NCBI RefSeq assembly: GCF_002222595.2
Contig: NZ_CP022413.2
Coordinates: 2,062,001 to 2,126,000 of the forward strand
Direction of reading: 5' to 3'
Source of the DNA: Blautia hansenii DSM 20583
GTDB lineage: Bacteria; Bacillota; Clostridia; Lachnospirales; Lachnospiraceae
DNA: 64,000 bases
In this document: positions 43,833 to 54,237 of the stretch, one piece after another
Layout: every line of letters begins with the position of its first letter
Numbering within the stretch: position 1 is the first letter of the stretch
Made by a program: the position numbers and the translations under genes
Notes under the pieces: model-generated
What the model saw: only the letters and a program-made list of their open reading frames with translations
Told to the model about the DNA's origin: nothing
Database searches by the model: none

Positions 43833-45684
43833 TCTTTTCCTCCTGCCAGCCACATTCCTTCAAAAAGCGGGAAGGCTCCAGCTGCTTTTCATGACGTTCT
43901 TTTATAAAGAAAAGAGAAAGTTCTTTTCTTGCTCTTGTCATACCCACATAAAACAAGCGGCGTTCTTCCTCTATGTCACTGTCTGTGGCTGCCTTATGGT
44001 AAGGTATTGTTCCTTCGTTTACATCCATCAAAAATACCTTGTCAAACTCCAGTCCCTTAATACTGTGTAAAGTAGAAATAATCACGCCTTGTCTCTGCAC
44101 CGGCTGATTTTTTGCCTGTTCTTTTAAGTTTTGTGTGTATTCCTCCATATGCTTAAACCATTCCGGATAAGTTTTATAGCCCTTGGCACTTTCTGCCAGC
44201 TCCTCCAAAACCTCATAGAAATCCTCTGTTTTCAACTTCCGATAAGCGGCATAATCCTTTAAGTATTCATCATATCCGATACCCTTGCGTATATAATTGA
44301 TTGCACCGTAAGGCGTCATATTCTTTAAAAGATATAAGTCCTCTTCCAGCTTATCAATGCGGTCACACAGCCAGTCTTTCCCCTCGTAATACCAGCGAAG
44401 GGCTTCAAAGGATACCTGTGTATCCTCCAAAGCAGCTCTTGATATGTAGCGGTTGGGGCGATTCATCACCTGCAAAAATTCTTTTCTGCTTCGGTCACCC
44501 ATTGCCAGTTTTATATAAGAAATCATATTTCGAGCAATCCAATGCTCATAAATATTAGGCATCACATCCCGCATCTGAAAAGGTATCTGATACTCCATAA
44601 GAGTCTCCACCAAAAATCTGGCGCCGGAATTTGTCCTGTATAAAATTGCCATTTCTTCGTAGGAACAGCCCTCCTGATAAGCTTTTACAATGCAGTCCTT
44701 TACGTAAAGCTCTTCCTGTTTTTGCGTATCAAACACCTTGATACACACAGGTTTTCCCTCTTCATTTTCCGTATGAATTTTCTTTTTAAATCTGTTTTTG
44801 TTACAGCTTATTACCCTTCCGGCAGCTTCTACGATTTTCTTCGTAGAGCGGTAATTACAAGACAAAAGCTCCGTCCTCACCGTAGGAAAATCCTTTGGAA
44901 AGTGCATCATAATTTCCGGCTTTGCTCCACGAAAGGCATAGATGGACTGGTCGTCATCTCCCACAATAAACAGGTTATTTTGGGGCGCTGCCAGCATCTT
45001 CACAATATCATACTGAAGCTGATTGATATCCTGAAATTCGTCTACCAGAATATACTGAAATTTCTGCTGCCAGCCCGCTAAAATATCGGCTCTTTTTTTC
45101 AATAAATCATAACAATACAAAAGCATATCATCAAAATCCAGCAGCCGTGCCTGTCTGCATCTATTGACATAAGTACAGTAAATTGTCCGGAATATTTCGT
45201 CCGGACAATTCTTAGAATAGTAATGCTCCAGAGGAATGCGGTTGTTCTTTACCTGACTGATTTCCTGTACCAGCCCCTCGAAAAACTCCTTTTCATCCTC
45301 TATTTCTATTCTTTGCTTATAAATAATTTCTCTCAGCATATCATAGCGCTGTTCCTCGCTGATGATATTTTTCCCTGTCAAACCGTAAGCATGTCTTAAA
45401 ATGCCGTAAAAAATACCGTGAAAGGTACCAAAGGTGACCCTCTGATAATTTTCTTTTACGCCGGATTTCTGACAAAGGGATAAAAAACGCTCTTTCATCT
45501 CTCTTGCAGCCGCCTTTGTAAAGGTAACCACCAGAATGTGCGCAGGGTTTACACGATGCTCTCTGATAAGCGCCTCCACTCTCCTTGTCATGGTGGTAGT
45601 CTTTCCCGAACCCGGTCCTGCCAAAAGCATCATTGGTCCTTGATTATGATGAATTGCTTTTTCCTGTGCTGCATTTTTCTCCAT
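43813..45684 (-). CDS. UvrD/PcrA-like superfamily 1 DNA helicase
   Basis: 623 aa, shorter than PcrA (about 720-750). Motif I LAGPGSGKTTTMTRRV, motif II DEFQDINQLQ, motif III GDDDQSIYAFRGAKP, motif V STLHSIKGLEFDKVFL and motif VI EERRLFYVGMTRARKEL are all present, so it should be an active 3'-5' helicase. Starts 4 bases after gltX. Confidence 0.93.
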   Translation of the reverse strand: MEKNAAQEKAIHHNQGPMMLLAGPGSGKTTTMTRRVEALIREHRVNPAHILVVTFTKAAAREMKERFLSLCQKSGVKENYQRVTFGTFHGIFYGILRHAYGLTGKNIISEEQRYDMLREIIYKQRIEIEDEKEFFEGLVQEISQVKNNRIPLEHYYSKNCPDEIFRTIYCTYVNRCRQARLLDFDDMLLYCYDLLKKRADILAGWQQKFQYILVDEFQDINQLQYDIVKMLAAPQNNLFIVGDDDQSIYAFRGAKPEIMMHFPKDFPTVRTELLSCNYRSTKKIVEAAGRVISCNKNRFKKKIHTENEEGKPVCIKVFDTQKQEELYVKDCIVKAYQEGCSYEEMAILYRTNSGARFLVETLMEYQIPFQMRDVMPNIYEHWIARNMISYIKLAMGDRSRKEFLQVMNRPNRYISRAALEDTQVSFEALRWYYEGKDWLCDRIDKLEEDLYLLKNMTPYGAINYIRKGIGYDEYLKDYAAYRKLKTEDFYEVLEELAESAKGYKTYPEWFKHMEEYTQNLKEQAKNQPVQRQGVIISTLHSIKGLEFDKVFLMDVNEGTIPYHKAATDSDIEEERRLFYVGMTRARKELSLFFIKERHEKQLEPSRFLKECGWQEEKNGASSN

Positions 45685-45688
45685 AAGA

Positions 45689-47137
45689 TTAGCTTAATTT
45701 CTCGATTGCAGCTTTTATTCTTCGGATACTCTCTTCTTTTCCAAGTATCTCCAGAATTTCCGTAGCGCCTGCCGGTGTCATCTGTTTTCCGGAAAGTGCA
45801 GTACGGATTGGCCATAAAATCTGTCCGTTTTTATAACCGTTTTCTTTTGCAAATCCGCAGAGAAGCTCATACATTGCATCGTTGCTGTAATCCTCTGTTC
45901 CTTCTAATACCGGAAGGATTTTCTCTAAAACTTCTAATGAAATTTCAGGATTTGTTTTCATTTTCTTATGTGTATACATGGCAATGTCATACTCCGGTAC
46001 TGCTTCAAAGAAGTCGATTAAATCTGCGATATCAGGCAGAACCTCTATTCTGGTTTTTACCATTCCTGCGATTTTTCTTAAATCCAAATCCTTGGTAATC
46101 ACCTGTTTTAAGTATGGAAGCGCCATTTCATAGAACTTGTCATCATCCATAGCTTTCATATATTCTCCGTTCATCCAGCGAAGCTTCTGAATATCAAATA
46201 CAGCCGGTGATTTACTCATGTGGTGGTAATCAAATACCTTTACCAGCTCCTCCAAGGAGAAGATTTCACGGTTGTCTTCCGGACACCAGCCTAAAAGAGC
46301 CACATAGTTTACAATGGCTTCTGTTAAAAATCCCTGCTCTACCAAATCTTCGTAAGAAGAATGGCCGGAGCGTTTACTGAGCTTTTTATGCTCTTCATTT
46401 GTAATCAATGGACAGTGTACATAAGTAGGAATTTCCCATCCAAAAGCTTCATAAATACGGTTGTATTTCGGTGAAGAAGATAAGTATTCATTTCCTCTTA
46501 CTACGTGTGTAATTCCCATTAAATGGTCGTCTACTACATTGGCAAAGTTATAAGTAGGATATCCGTCTGATTTAATTAAAATCAAATCATCCAATTCGTT
46601 ATTCGGAACGGTAATGGCTCCGTAAATATCATCCTGAAAGGTTGTTGTGCCTTCGGTAGGCATGTTAAAACGGATAACATAAGGCTCGCCGTTAGCCAGC
46701 TTTTCTTCGATTTCTTCCTTGCTTAAATGCAGACAATGCTTGTCATACATAGCAATTTCTTTTTCTCCAACGCTGGATTTTAAAGACTCCAGACGCTCTT
46801 TTGTACAGAAGCAGTAATAAGCGTCTCCCTGCTCAATTAACTGCTTTGCATATTTTAAATAAATGCCCTGTGCATTTCTTTCACTCTGCACATAAGGACC
46901 GTAACCGCCGTCCTTGTCAGGACCTTCATCGTGTACCAGACCTGTCTTTGCAAGAGTTCTGTAAATAATATCCAGTGCGCCTTCTACAAAACGCTCCTGG
47001 TCTGTATCTTCAATACGAAGCATAAAGCTTCCGTCCTCATGCTTTGCAATTAAGTATGCGTACAAAGCAGTTCTCAAATTTCCTACGTGCATTCTGCCTG
47101 TTGGGCTTGGTGCAAATCTTGTTCTTACTTTACTCAT
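45689..47137 (-). CDS. gltX: Glutamyl-tRNA synthetase
   Basis: Charges tRNA-Glu (and often tRNA-Gln in Firmicutes); 482 aa. HIGH-type motif [19 protein letters not shown]-type motif KLSKRSG, and zinc-region cysteine YCFCTKE. Transcribed from its own promoter, which overlaps the end of the preceding flavoprotein gene, through a leader containing a 7-bp hairpin. Confidence 0.97.
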   Translation of the reverse strand: MSKVRTRFAPSPTGRMHVGNLRTALYAYLIAKHEDGSFMLRIEDTDQERFVEGALDIIYRTLAKTGLVHDEGPDKDGGYGPYVQSERNAQGIYLKYAKQLIEQGDAYYCFCTKERLESLKSSVGEKEIAMYDKHCLHLSKEEIEEKLANGEPYVIRFNMPTEGTTTFQDDIYGAITVPNNELDDLILIKSDGYPTYNFANVVDDHLMGITHVVRGNEYLSSSPKYNRIYEAFGWEIPTYVHCPLITNEEHKKLSKRSGHSSYEDLVEQGFLTEAIVNYVALLGWCPEDNREIFSLEELVKVFDYHHMSKSPAVFDIQKLRWMNGEYMKAMDDDKFYEMALPYLKQVITKDLDLRKIAGMVKTRIEVLPDIADLIDFFEAVPEYDIAMYTHKKMKTNPEISLEVLEKILPVLEGTEDYSNDAMYELLCGFAKENGYKNGQILWPIRTALSGKQMTPAGATEILEILGKEESIRRIKAAIEKLS

Positions 47138-47162
47138 GGTATTTCTCCTTATTTTTAAAACA

Positions 47163-47190
47163 GGGGTATGTGGCTTTCACCCTATACCCC
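47163..47190 (-). promoter_or_regulatory. Hairpin in the gltX leader
   Basis: GGGGTAT (47163-47169) pairs with ATACCCC (47184-47190), with an inner GTG/CAC pair, followed by TGTTTT on the minus strand. It lies between the gltX promoter and its start codon, and may be an attenuator. It is too small for a T-box leader. Confidence 0.4.
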
Positions 47191-47202
47191 ATTACCATGA
47201 AA

Positions 47203-47231
47203 ATTATACTCGAACCATCGTCTATTTTCAA
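47203..47231 (-). promoter_or_regulatory. Sigma-A promoter of gltX
   Basis: TTGAAA (47226-47231) and TATAAT (47203-47208) with a 17-base spacer; the -35 box overlaps the stop codon of the flavoprotein gene. Confidence 0.8.
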
Positions 47232-48289
47232 GTATTGTTTCCCGAAAATTCTCTCATTATTTCTTTTACTTCCTCGATTTTACTGCATTTCCACGCATTT
47301 TCTCCACAAAACAAAAGCCCATGCTCTGTATCTCCCACTGCTGCGTGCACCAGCGCTTCTGTAATGCAATAAGGAATATCCTTTCCCTTACAGCCTTCAA
47401 TACACTGATAACAATGGGTTATTTTTTCCGGTTTTGTCTTTACCCTTTCAAGAAAAGCATTGGAAATTGCCCTTCCCGGCATTCCCACAGGACTGTCTAC
47501 AAGAACAATATCTTCCTTTCTCGCCTTCAAATAGGATTCCTTATAACGCGTGTCCGCATCACATTCCTTTGTGGTAACAAATCGAGTCCCCACCTGCACT
47601 CCGTCTGCACCAAGGCTTAACGCATGCTCCATATCCTGTCTGTCAAAAATTCCTCCGGCTGCAATAACCGGAATTTTTCGTCCTGCCTTTTGGCTGTATT
47701 CCTTTGCTTTTTCTACAATGCTTACAATAACTTTATCGTATTCTTCCTGTGTAAGCTGCTGTACCGCTTCCTTGGAAAATCCCAGATGTCCTCCTGCTTT
47801 TGGACCTTCCACCACCACAAAATCCGGATAGCGGGCATATTTCCGCTCCCATACTCTGCTGATTACGGTAAACGCCTTTAAGGAAGAAATAATCGGTGCA
47901 ATTTTCACCTTGCTTCCTTTTACATATTCCGGTAAATCTACCGGAAGTCCTGCCCCTGATAAAATCACATCAACGCCTGCCAAAACAGCGTTTTTTACAT
48001 ACTCCTTATAATGTCTGGTTGCCACCATAATATTCGCGCCGATTACGCCGCCTTTTCCGATTTCTTTCGCCTTTGCAATCTCTTTTTTTAGCGCACGGAA
48101 ATTTGCTTCTAATGGATTTTTTAAGAAATCAGGCTCTCGAAATCCAATCTGTGCCGTGGATATCACACCCATTCCACCTTCTCTTGCCACACTTCCCGCA
48201 AGCTTAGAAAGGCTGATACCCACTCCCATTCCGCCTTGTATCACCGGAATTTTCAGTTTTAAATCTCCGATTTCCAATGGATTTATCAT
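47228..48289 (-). CDS. FMN-dependent oxidoreductase, nitronate monooxygenase/FabK-like
   Basis: 353 aa TIM-barrel flavoprotein: IPVIQGGMGVGISL at the N-terminus, VVVEGPKAGGHLG, IPVIAAGGIF, and SLGADGVQVGTRFV for FMN phosphate binding. The C-terminal third adds cysteines in HCYQCIEGCKGKDIPYC, not a feature I know from classical FabK. It begins 10 bases after accDA, making it the last gene of the fatty-acid operon, which lacks any other enoyl-ACP reductase. A role as enoyl-ACP reductase is plausible but its N-terminus is closer to the wider nitronate monooxygenase family. Confidence 0.85.
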   Translation of the reverse strand: MINPLEIGDLKLKIPVIQGGMGVGISLSKLAGSVAREGGMGVISTAQIGFREPDFLKNPLEANFRALKKEIAKAKEIGKGGVIGANIMVATRHYKEYVKNAVLAGVDVILSGAGLPVDLPEYVKGSKVKIAPIISSLKAFTVISRVWERKYARYPDFVVVEGPKAGGHLGFSKEAVQQLTQEEYDKVIVSIVEKAKEYSQKAGRKIPVIAAGGIFDRQDMEHALSLGADGVQVGTRFVTTKECDADTRYKESYLKARKEDIVLVDSPVGMPGRAISNAFLERVKTKPEKITHCYQCIEGCKGKDIPYCITEALVHAAVGDTEHGLLFCGENAWKCSKIEEVKEIMREFSGNNT

Positions 48290-48299
48290 ATTTCCTCCC

Positions 48300-50012
48300 T
48301 TACATTCGCCGAAATCTGTTGTATCTGTGCTCTGCGATTTCTTCTCCTGTCATGCCTTCCATTCTTCTCAAAAAGTCTTTCATTCGCTCCTTCATATCTT
48401 TGCACAGAACAGGAAGATTTTCTTTTGATGCCGCTGTTTCCTCCGGTATTACCTGCTCAATGATGCCAAGCTTTTTCAAATCCTCCGCTGTAATTTTCAT
48501 TACCTCAGACGCTTCTTTCGCCTTTTTACTGTCCTTCCATAAGATAGAGGCAAAGCCTTCCGGCGACAAAATCGAATAAATGGCGTTTTCCAGCATCCAC
48601 ACTTCATTGCCTACGCCAAGAGCCAAAGCCCCTCCGCTTCCCCCTTCTCCGATGACAATGCTTAAAACAGGTACTTTTAGCGCTGCCATTTCCAGCAGAT
48701 TTCTGGCAATGGCTTCTCCCTGTCCCCGTTCCTCTGCTTCTACACCGCAGAAGGCTCCCGGCGTGTCAATAAAGGTAATAATCGGACGTTGAAATTTCTC
48801 TGCCTGCTTCATCAGACGCAAAGTTTTTCGATACCCCTCCGGTGAAGGCATCCCGAAATTTCTGCCGATATTTTCTTTTGTATTTCTGCCTTTTTGAATT
48901 CCGATGACCGTTATCGGCTGTCCGTCTAAAAGCGCCAGACCTCCTATAATTGCACCGTCATCACGAAAAGCTCTGTCTCCATGAAGCTCCATAAAGCTGT
49001 CAAAAATTTCCTTTATATAATCAAGGCTTACCGGTCTTTTGCTGTCTCTTGCTGTCTGTACCCGCTCCCATGCAGTCATTTCTTTCGTTTTTTTCCTTCT
49101 GGTATCCTGCAAAATTTCTTCTTTGGAAAGAACAATATTGGAGAACTGACAATAGCCCTTCTGTCTTTCATGAAGCTTTAAAAGTCCGGACAAGGTCTGC
49201 TTTAAATCCTCTCTTTTTACAATCCCGTCCAGTATGCCATGCTCTACTAAAAACTCTGCTTTTTGAAAGCCCTCAGGCAGCTTTTGATGAATAGTCTGTG
49301 CAATGACACGAGGTCCCGCAAAGCCGATTAATGCCCCCGGCTCTGCCAGAATAATATCTCCCAGCATGGCAAAGCTTGCTGTCACTCCTCCTGTCGTGGG
49401 GTCTGTAAGAACAGGTATATATAGAAGTCCTGCATCACTGTGTTTTTTAACAGCCGCCGAGGTTTTTGCCATCTGCATCAAAGAAACAATTCCTTCCTGC
49501 ATTCTGGCTCCTCCCGAACAGCAGAACAATACCACCGGCAGCTTCCTTTTTGTAGCTTCTTCAAAGGCTCCGGTAATTTTCTCCCCTACGGTATGCCCCA
49601 TGCTTCCCATTAAAAAGCGGGCATCACAGACTCCCAATACCACCGGACTATTCTCAATCCTTGCCTCTCCGATACACACTGCTTCATCCAAATGTGTTTT
49701 CTCTTTTAAAGCTGCAAGCTTTTCCTCATATTCCGGATAGTCCAGAGGATTACAAAGAGGAAAGTCCGTATACCATTCCTGAAAGCTGTCCTTATCTGCC
49801 ACCAATTTTATTCTTGTTTTGGCTTTCATACGGAAATATCCCCCGCATTTTGGACATACATAGGATGCTCCTACTACATCTTCTTTGTAAATCATTTCAC
49901 CGCATTTCGGGCATTTCATCCAAAGCCCCTGAGGCACAGAGGGAGCGGATGTTTTTTCTTCTGTCTGCTCTGTATCGGATGTTTTTTTAAATAATTCCTT
50001 CCATCTGGACAT
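48300..50012 (-). CDS. accDA: Acetyl-CoA carboxylase carboxyltransferase, fused beta-alpha subunits
   Basis: One 570-aa protein carrying both carboxyltransferase subunits that make malonyl-CoA. Residues 1 to about 300 are AccD: zinc cysteines 34, 37, 53 and 56 (CPKCG...CPKCG), then [12 protein letters not shown] and [10 protein letters not shown]. After a basic linker (about 300-312) comes Acc[35 protein letters not shown] and [12 protein letters not shown]. In many bacteria these are separate genes. Follows accC. Confidence 0.95.
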   Translation of the reverse strand: MSRWKELFKKTSDTEQTEEKTSAPSVPQGLWMKCPKCGEMIYKEDVVGASYVCPKCGGYFRMKAKTRIKLVADKDSFQEWYTDFPLCNPLDYPEYEEKLAALKEKTHLDEAVCIGEARIENSPVVLGVCDARFLMGSMGHTVGEKITGAFEEATKRKLPVVLFCCSGGARMQEGIVSLMQMAKTSAAVKKHSDAGLLYIPVLTDPTTGGVTASFAMLGDIILAEPGALIGFAGPRVIAQTIHQKLPEGFQKAEFLVEHGILDGIVKREDLKQTLSGLLKLHERQKGYCQFSNIVLSKEEILQDTRRKKTKEMTAWERVQTARDSKRPVSLDYIKEIFDSFMELHGDRAFRDDGAIIGGLALLDGQPITVIGIQKGRNTKENIGRNFGMPSPEGYRKTLRLMKQAEKFQRPIITFIDTPGAFCGVEAEERGQGEAIARNLLEMAALKVPVLSIVIGEGGSGGALALGVGNEVWMLENAIYSILSPEGFASILWKDSKKAKEASEVMKITAEDLKKLGIIEQVIPEETAASKENLPVLCKDMKERMKDFLRRMEGMTGEEIAEHRYNRFRRM

Positions 50013-50026
50013 CTGCTAAATTCTCC

Positions 50027-51370
50027 TTATATCGAATAATGTTTTGGTATAAAATCTGTGGTAATTTTCCCCTCTATAAAATCCTTTTGCTGCAAAATAT
50101 CATACTGGAAATCCAGATTTGTCTCAATTCCTTCAATGATTACCTCGCCCAGTGTGCTTCGCAGCTTTGCAATAGCAGAGGCTCTGTCCTTATCATGAAC
50201 AATGACCTTCATAATCATAGAGTCATAGTTGGGCGGTATCTGATACCCTGCATAAACAGCCGTATCCACCCGCACACCGTTGCCTCCGGGAATGTGTAAA
50301 TGCTCAATCGTTCCCGGACAGGGCATAAAGTTTTTCCTTGGATTTTCCGCATTAATTCTGCACTCAATGGCGTGACCGTTCGGAGAAATATCCTCCTGTG
50401 AAACAGAAAGAGGAAGTCCTGCCGCAATTTGAATTTGCTCTTTAATCAGGTCTACTCCCGAGACAAATTCCGTCACCGGATGCTCTACCTGAATTCTGGT
50501 ATTCATCTCCATAAAGAAAAATTCACCGGACTCATCCAAAAGAAATTCAATGGTTCCTGCACTTTCATATCCCACTGCTTTGGCTGCTTTTCTGGCTGTC
50601 TCCCCTAATTTTTCTCTTATTTTTTCTGAAATTGCACAGCATGGAGACTCCTCAATCAGCTTCTGATGGCGTCTTTGTATGGAGCAGTCACGTTCTCCCA
50701 GCTGCACCACATTTCCGAATTTATCTCCCAAAATCTGTACCTCTATGTGTCTTGGATTTCTCACATAACGTTCAATATACATGGTATCATCGCCAAAAGA
50801 ATTCTTAGACTCCTGCTGTGCCATAAGGAAGTTTTCCGTAAAATCTTCTTTCTTTTCTGATACACGCATGCCTTTTCCGCCACCTCCCGAGGACGCCTTT
50901 ATCATAACCGGAAATCCAATTCTCTCCGCCTCTGAAAGGCCTTCTTCCACTGTATAAACAGCTTCTTTTGTCCCCGGTATCACAGGCACACCTGCCTGCA
51001 TCATGGTCTTTCTTGCTTCTGATTTATTCCCCATTTTCTGTATAATTTCAGGAGACGGGCCGATAAAAGCCACATGACATTTCTCACACATCTGTGCAAA
51101 GCGGCTGTTCTCTGATAAAAATCCAAATCCCGGATGAATTGCCTCTGCCTTTGTGGCAATGGTTGCGCTTAAAATTCTCTCCATATTCAAATAACTGTCT
51201 TTTGAAGAAGCCGGTCCAATGCACACAGCTTCATCTGCAAGCTGGGCATGTAAAGCATCCTTATCTGCCTCAGAATATACTGCCACCGTTCTGATTCCCA
51301 ACTCTCTGCAGGCACGAATAATGCGCACTGCAATCTCCCCTCGATTTGCAATTAAAATCTTCTGAAACAT
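50027..51370 (-). CDS. accC: Biotin carboxylase
   Basis: 447 aa, carboxylates the biotin on AccB using bicarbonate and ATP. N-terminal KILIANRGEIAVR, the glycine-rich loop KASSGGGGKGMR, and METRIQVEH-like MNTRIQVEHPVTE are diagnostic. The frame opens at GTG 51376, but ATG 51370 is the better spaced start after ATAGGAG. Confidence 0.97.
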   Translation of the reverse strand: MFQKILIANRGEIAVRIIRACRELGIRTVAVYSEADKDALHAQLADEAVCIGPASSKDSYLNMERILSATIATKAEAIHPGFGFLSENSRFAQMCEKCHVAFIGPSPEIIQKMGNKSEARKTMMQAGVPVIPGTKEAVYTVEEGLSEAERIGFPVMIKASSGGGGKGMRVSEKKEDFTENFLMAQQESKNSFGDDTMYIERYVRNPRHIEVQILGDKFGNVVQLGERDCSIQRRHQKLIEESPCCAISEKIREKLGETARKAAKAVGYESAGTIEFLLDESGEFFFMEMNTRIQVEHPVTEFVSGVDLIKEQIQIAAGLPLSVSQEDISPNGHAIECRINAENPRKNFMPCPGTIEHLHIPGGNGVRVDTAVYAGYQIPPNYDSMIMKVIVHDKDRASAIAKLRSTLGEVIIEGIETNLDFQYDILQQKDFIEGKITTDFIPKHYSI

Positions 51371-51378
51371 AGACACTC

Positions 51379-51807
51379 CTATCCCACCATAAAGGTCATC
51401 TCTGCTGTCACCGTTACTTTTCCGTGCTGGTTTTTGGCAACTGCTTTTCCAATTCCCACAGGACCTTTTTCTCTGATGATTTCAACCTCTAAAGTCAGCA
51501 CGTCCCCCGGCACGACCTTTGTCTTAAATTTTGCAGACTGTATACCGCCAAAATAAGCAGTTTTCCCTTTGTTTTCCTCCTTACTTAAAATTGCCACGGC
51601 TCCTGTCTGCGCCAGCGCTTCAATCTGTAAAACTCCCGGCATTACCGGCTCATTGGGGAAATGTCCCGCAAAAAAATTCTCATGATAAGTCACACATTTT
51701 TTTCCCACAGCTTTTACACCCGGCTCTAATTCCTCTATGGTATCTACCAGAAGAAAGGGATGTCTGTGAGGAATAATTTCCATAATTTCCTTTGTTGTAA
51801 GCTGCAT
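51379..51807 (-). CDS. fabZ: 3-hydroxyacyl-ACP dehydratase FabZ
   Basis: 142 aa hot-dog-fold dehydratase of the elongation cycle. [12 protein letters not shown] holds the active-site His and [20 protein letters not shown] the Glu. The frame reaches a TTG at 51825, which is the ribosome site itself (AGGAGG); of the two ATGs, 51807 has better spacing than 51810. Confidence 0.96.
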   Translation of the reverse strand: MQLTTKEIMEIIPHRHPFLLVDTIEELEPGVKAVGKKCVTYHENFFAGHFPNEPVMPGVLQIEALAQTGAVAILSKEENKGKTAYFGGIQSAKFKTKVVPGDVLTLEVEIIREKGPVGIGKAVAKNQHGKVTVTAEMTFMVG

Positions 51808-51817
51808 CATATCCCTC

Positions 51818-52240
51818 CTACGCAATCACAAATAATGGCTGTCCATACTCTACCGTATCCTCATTTCCAATGAGAATATCCTCTACCACGCCATCATATT
51901 CAGACTCGATTTCATTCATAAGCTTCATGGCTTCTACAATTCCAAGCACCTGTCCCTTCTTTACGGTATCGCCTTTTTTTACAAAGGTTTCTGCCTCCGG
52001 TGAAGGAGCTGCATAGAAGGTTCCGACCAGCGGAGACTTCACGGTTTTTCCTGTTATCACTGCCGTTTTTTCCTTGATTTCTTCTTTTATTTCCACTGCT
52101 TTTGGTAGAAATTCCACTGTTTTCCCCTGTTTTTCTCCTCCTCGCATGGAAATCTTTAACGCACCTTCTTCAAAGGAAAATTCTGACAATCCCGACTCTC
52201 CTACTGCATGAATAAGCTTTACAATTTTATCAAATTCCAT
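51818..52240 (-). CDS. accB: Biotin carboxyl carrier protein of acetyl-CoA carboxylase
   Basis: 140 aa. Variable N-terminus, then the biotinyl domain with [12 protein letters not shown], whose lysine receives biotin, and the [18 protein letters not shown] start of the domain. Between fabF and fabZ as in many clostridial fab operons. Confidence 0.96.
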   Translation of the reverse strand: MEFDKIVKLIHAVGESGLSEFSFEEGALKISMRGGEKQGKTVEFLPKAVEIKEEIKEKTAVITGKTVKSPLVGTFYAAPSPEAETFVKKGDTVKKGQVLGIVEAMKLMNEIESEYDGVVEDILIGNEDTVEYGQPLFVIA

Positions 52241-52255
52241 ATTTTTCTTTCCCCC

Positions 52256-53488
52256 TTATTCAAAACGTTTTATGAGCAGGCTGGCATTATGTCCGCCAAA
52301 TCCAAGAGAATTGCTCAAGGCATATTCTATTCTCTTTTCTATTCCGTTTTCTGTAATATAGTCTAAATCACATTCCTCATCCGGTACCTTATATCCTGCT
52401 GTTTTATGAAGATAACCTTCCTCTAATTCCTTTACGCAGGCAATAAATTCCACTGCTCCTGCTGCCCCCAGAAGGTGACCGATCATGGACTTTGTAGAAT
52501 TGATTTTCAATTCTTTGGCATGGTCCTTGAACAGGCTTTTGATTGCTCTTGTTTCAAATAAATCATTGTGGTGGGTGCTTGTGCCATGAGCATTGATATA
52601 TTCGATTTTCTCAAGCTCCACGCCTGCTTCTCTTATGGCATTTTCCATACATCTGGCTGCTCCCTGTCCGTCCTCCGCAGGGGAAGTAATGTGATAAGCG
52701 TCACTGGTTGCACCGTATCCCACAACCTCTGCCAGAATTTTTGCCCCTCTTTTTTTTGCATGCTCCAGCTCTTCCAAAATAACTACGCCTGCGCCTTCTC
52801 CCATGACAAATCCGTCTCTTTCTTTGTCAAAAGGAATGGAACATCTTTTCGGATTTTCTGAAGTAGAAAGGGCGGTAAGAGCAGAAAATCCTGCAATTCC
52901 CACCGGTGTAATGCTGGCTTCTGTACCTCCTGCCGCCATGATATCTGCATCTCCTACCTGAATAGTTCGGAAAGCTTCACCGATACAATGAGTGCCGGAT
53001 GCACAGGCAGTTACTACGTTAATGCTCTTTCCTTTCAGCCCAAACTGTATGGAAACATTTCCTGCCGCCATATTAGAAATCATCAGAGGAACCATTAAAG
53101 GATTGACTCTTGCCGGCCCTTTTTCCAGCAATTTTTTATGCTCTCTTTCAATGGTCTGAAGGCTTCCTATTCCCGAACCGATGGAACATCCCACCCGATA
53201 AGGATCTTCATTTTCCATACAAATGCCCGCCTGTTCCATTGCCTCTTTTGCTGCCGCAACTGCGTACTGGCAAAACAGTTCCATACGTTTGGCAGCTTTA
53301 AAATCCATGTAATCCTTTCCCTGAAAGCCCTTTACCTCTGCTGCCAGATGCACTTTGTATTCTGTGGTATCAAATTTTGTAATTTCTCCAAAAGCTGTTT
53401 TTCCTTCTTTTAAGCCTGTCCAAAATTCCTCCACATTCAATCCCAAGGGTGTTACCGCACCCATTCCTGTCACTACTACTCGTCTCAT
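52256..53488 (-). CDS. fabF: 3-oxoacyl-ACP synthase II FabF
   Basis: 410 aa condensing enzyme. Catalytic Cys in VTACASGTHCIG, His in NAHGTSTHHND and KSMIGHLLGAAG; C-terminal NSLGFGGHNASL. ATG 53488 has AGGAGGAA; the longer reading to 53524 is rejected. Eight bases after fabG. Confidence 0.97.
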   Translation of the reverse strand: MRRVVVTGMGAVTPLGLNVEEFWTGLKEGKTAFGEITKFDTTEYKVHLAAEVKGFQGKDYMDFKAAKRMELFCQYAVAAAKEAMEQAGICMENEDPYRVGCSIGSGIGSLQTIEREHKKLLEKGPARVNPLMVPLMISNMAAGNVSIQFGLKGKSINVVTACASGTHCIGEAFRTIQVGDADIMAAGGTEASITPVGIAGFSALTALSTSENPKRCSIPFDKERDGFVMGEGAGVVILEELEHAKKRGAKILAEVVGYGATSDAYHITSPAEDGQGAARCMENAIREAGVELEKIEYINAHGTSTHHNDLFETRAIKSLFKDHAKELKINSTKSMIGHLLGAAGAVEFIACVKELEEGYLHKTAGYKVPDEECDLDYITENGIEKRIEYALSNSLGFGGHNASLLIKRFE

Positions 53489-53496
53489 GTTTCCTC

Positions 53497-54237
53497 CTAT
53501 ATGCTCATACCGCCGTCTACACAAAGCACCTGACCGGTAATATAATTTCCCTTTTCTGAAGCCAGAAATGCCACAAGTTCTGCCACATCCTCTGCCTTTC
53601 CAAATCTCCCCAGAGGAATTTGTTCGCAGGCATGTTCCTTAACACTGTCTGAAAGCACCTCTGTCATCTCCGTCTCAATAAAGCCCGGCGCCACAGCATT
53701 TACGGTAATTCCTCTGCTTGCCAGTTCTCTTGCCATAGTCTTGGTAAGGCCGATTACTCCTGCTTTGCTGGCGGCATAATTTGCCTGTCCCGCATTTCCC
53801 ATAACACCTGAAACAGAAGAAATATTGATGATTTTTCCGCTTTTTTGCTTCAGCATCTGTCTGGCACTATGGCGAATGGTATGGAAGGTTCCTTTTAAAT
53901 TGGTATTTAAAACAGCGTCAAAATCCTCTTCCTTCATTTTCATAATCAAACCGTCTCTTGTAATTCCTGCATTATTTACCAGAATATCCAGATGTCCGTA
54001 TTTATTTATTACGTTGTTTATCATTTCCTGACAGGCTTCAAAATCGCTTACATCACAGCCGTAAGCCTCTGCTTTTCCTCCTGCATTTTCAATTTCTGCA
54101 ACCACGCCTTCTGCTCTTTCTCTTGAGCCGTTATAATTTACAACAACTGTTGCCCCTTCCTTTGCCAATGTCAGGGCAATCTGTCTTCCAATGCCTCTGC
54201 CTGCTCCTGTTACCAATGCAACTTTATTTTCCAACAC
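53497..54237 (-). CDS. fabG: 3-oxoacyl-ACP reductase FabG
   Basis: 246 aa short-chain dehydrogenase. NADPH motif [23 protein letters not shown], catalytic Ser in ISSVSGVMG and YxxxK in YAASKAG. Starts with GTG 54237 within the end of fabD (14-base overlap), after GAAGGGA. Confidence 0.97.
   Translation of the reverse strand: MLENKVALVTGAGRGIGRQIALTLAKEGATVVVNYNGSRERAEGVVAEIENAGGKAEAYGCDVSDFEACQEMINNVINKYGHLDILVNNAGITRDGLIMKMKEEDFDAVLNTNLKGTFHTIRHSARQMLKQKSGKIINISSVSGVMGNAGQANYAASKAGVIGLTKTMARELASRGITVNAVAPGFIETEMTEVLSDSVKEHACEQIPLGRFGKAEDVAELVAFLASEKGNYITGQVLCVDGGMSI

Noticed and set aside
47138..47227. T-box riboswitch upstream of gltX
   Set aside because: The leader after the promoter is only about 60 bases and lacks a T-box sequence or specifier stem.
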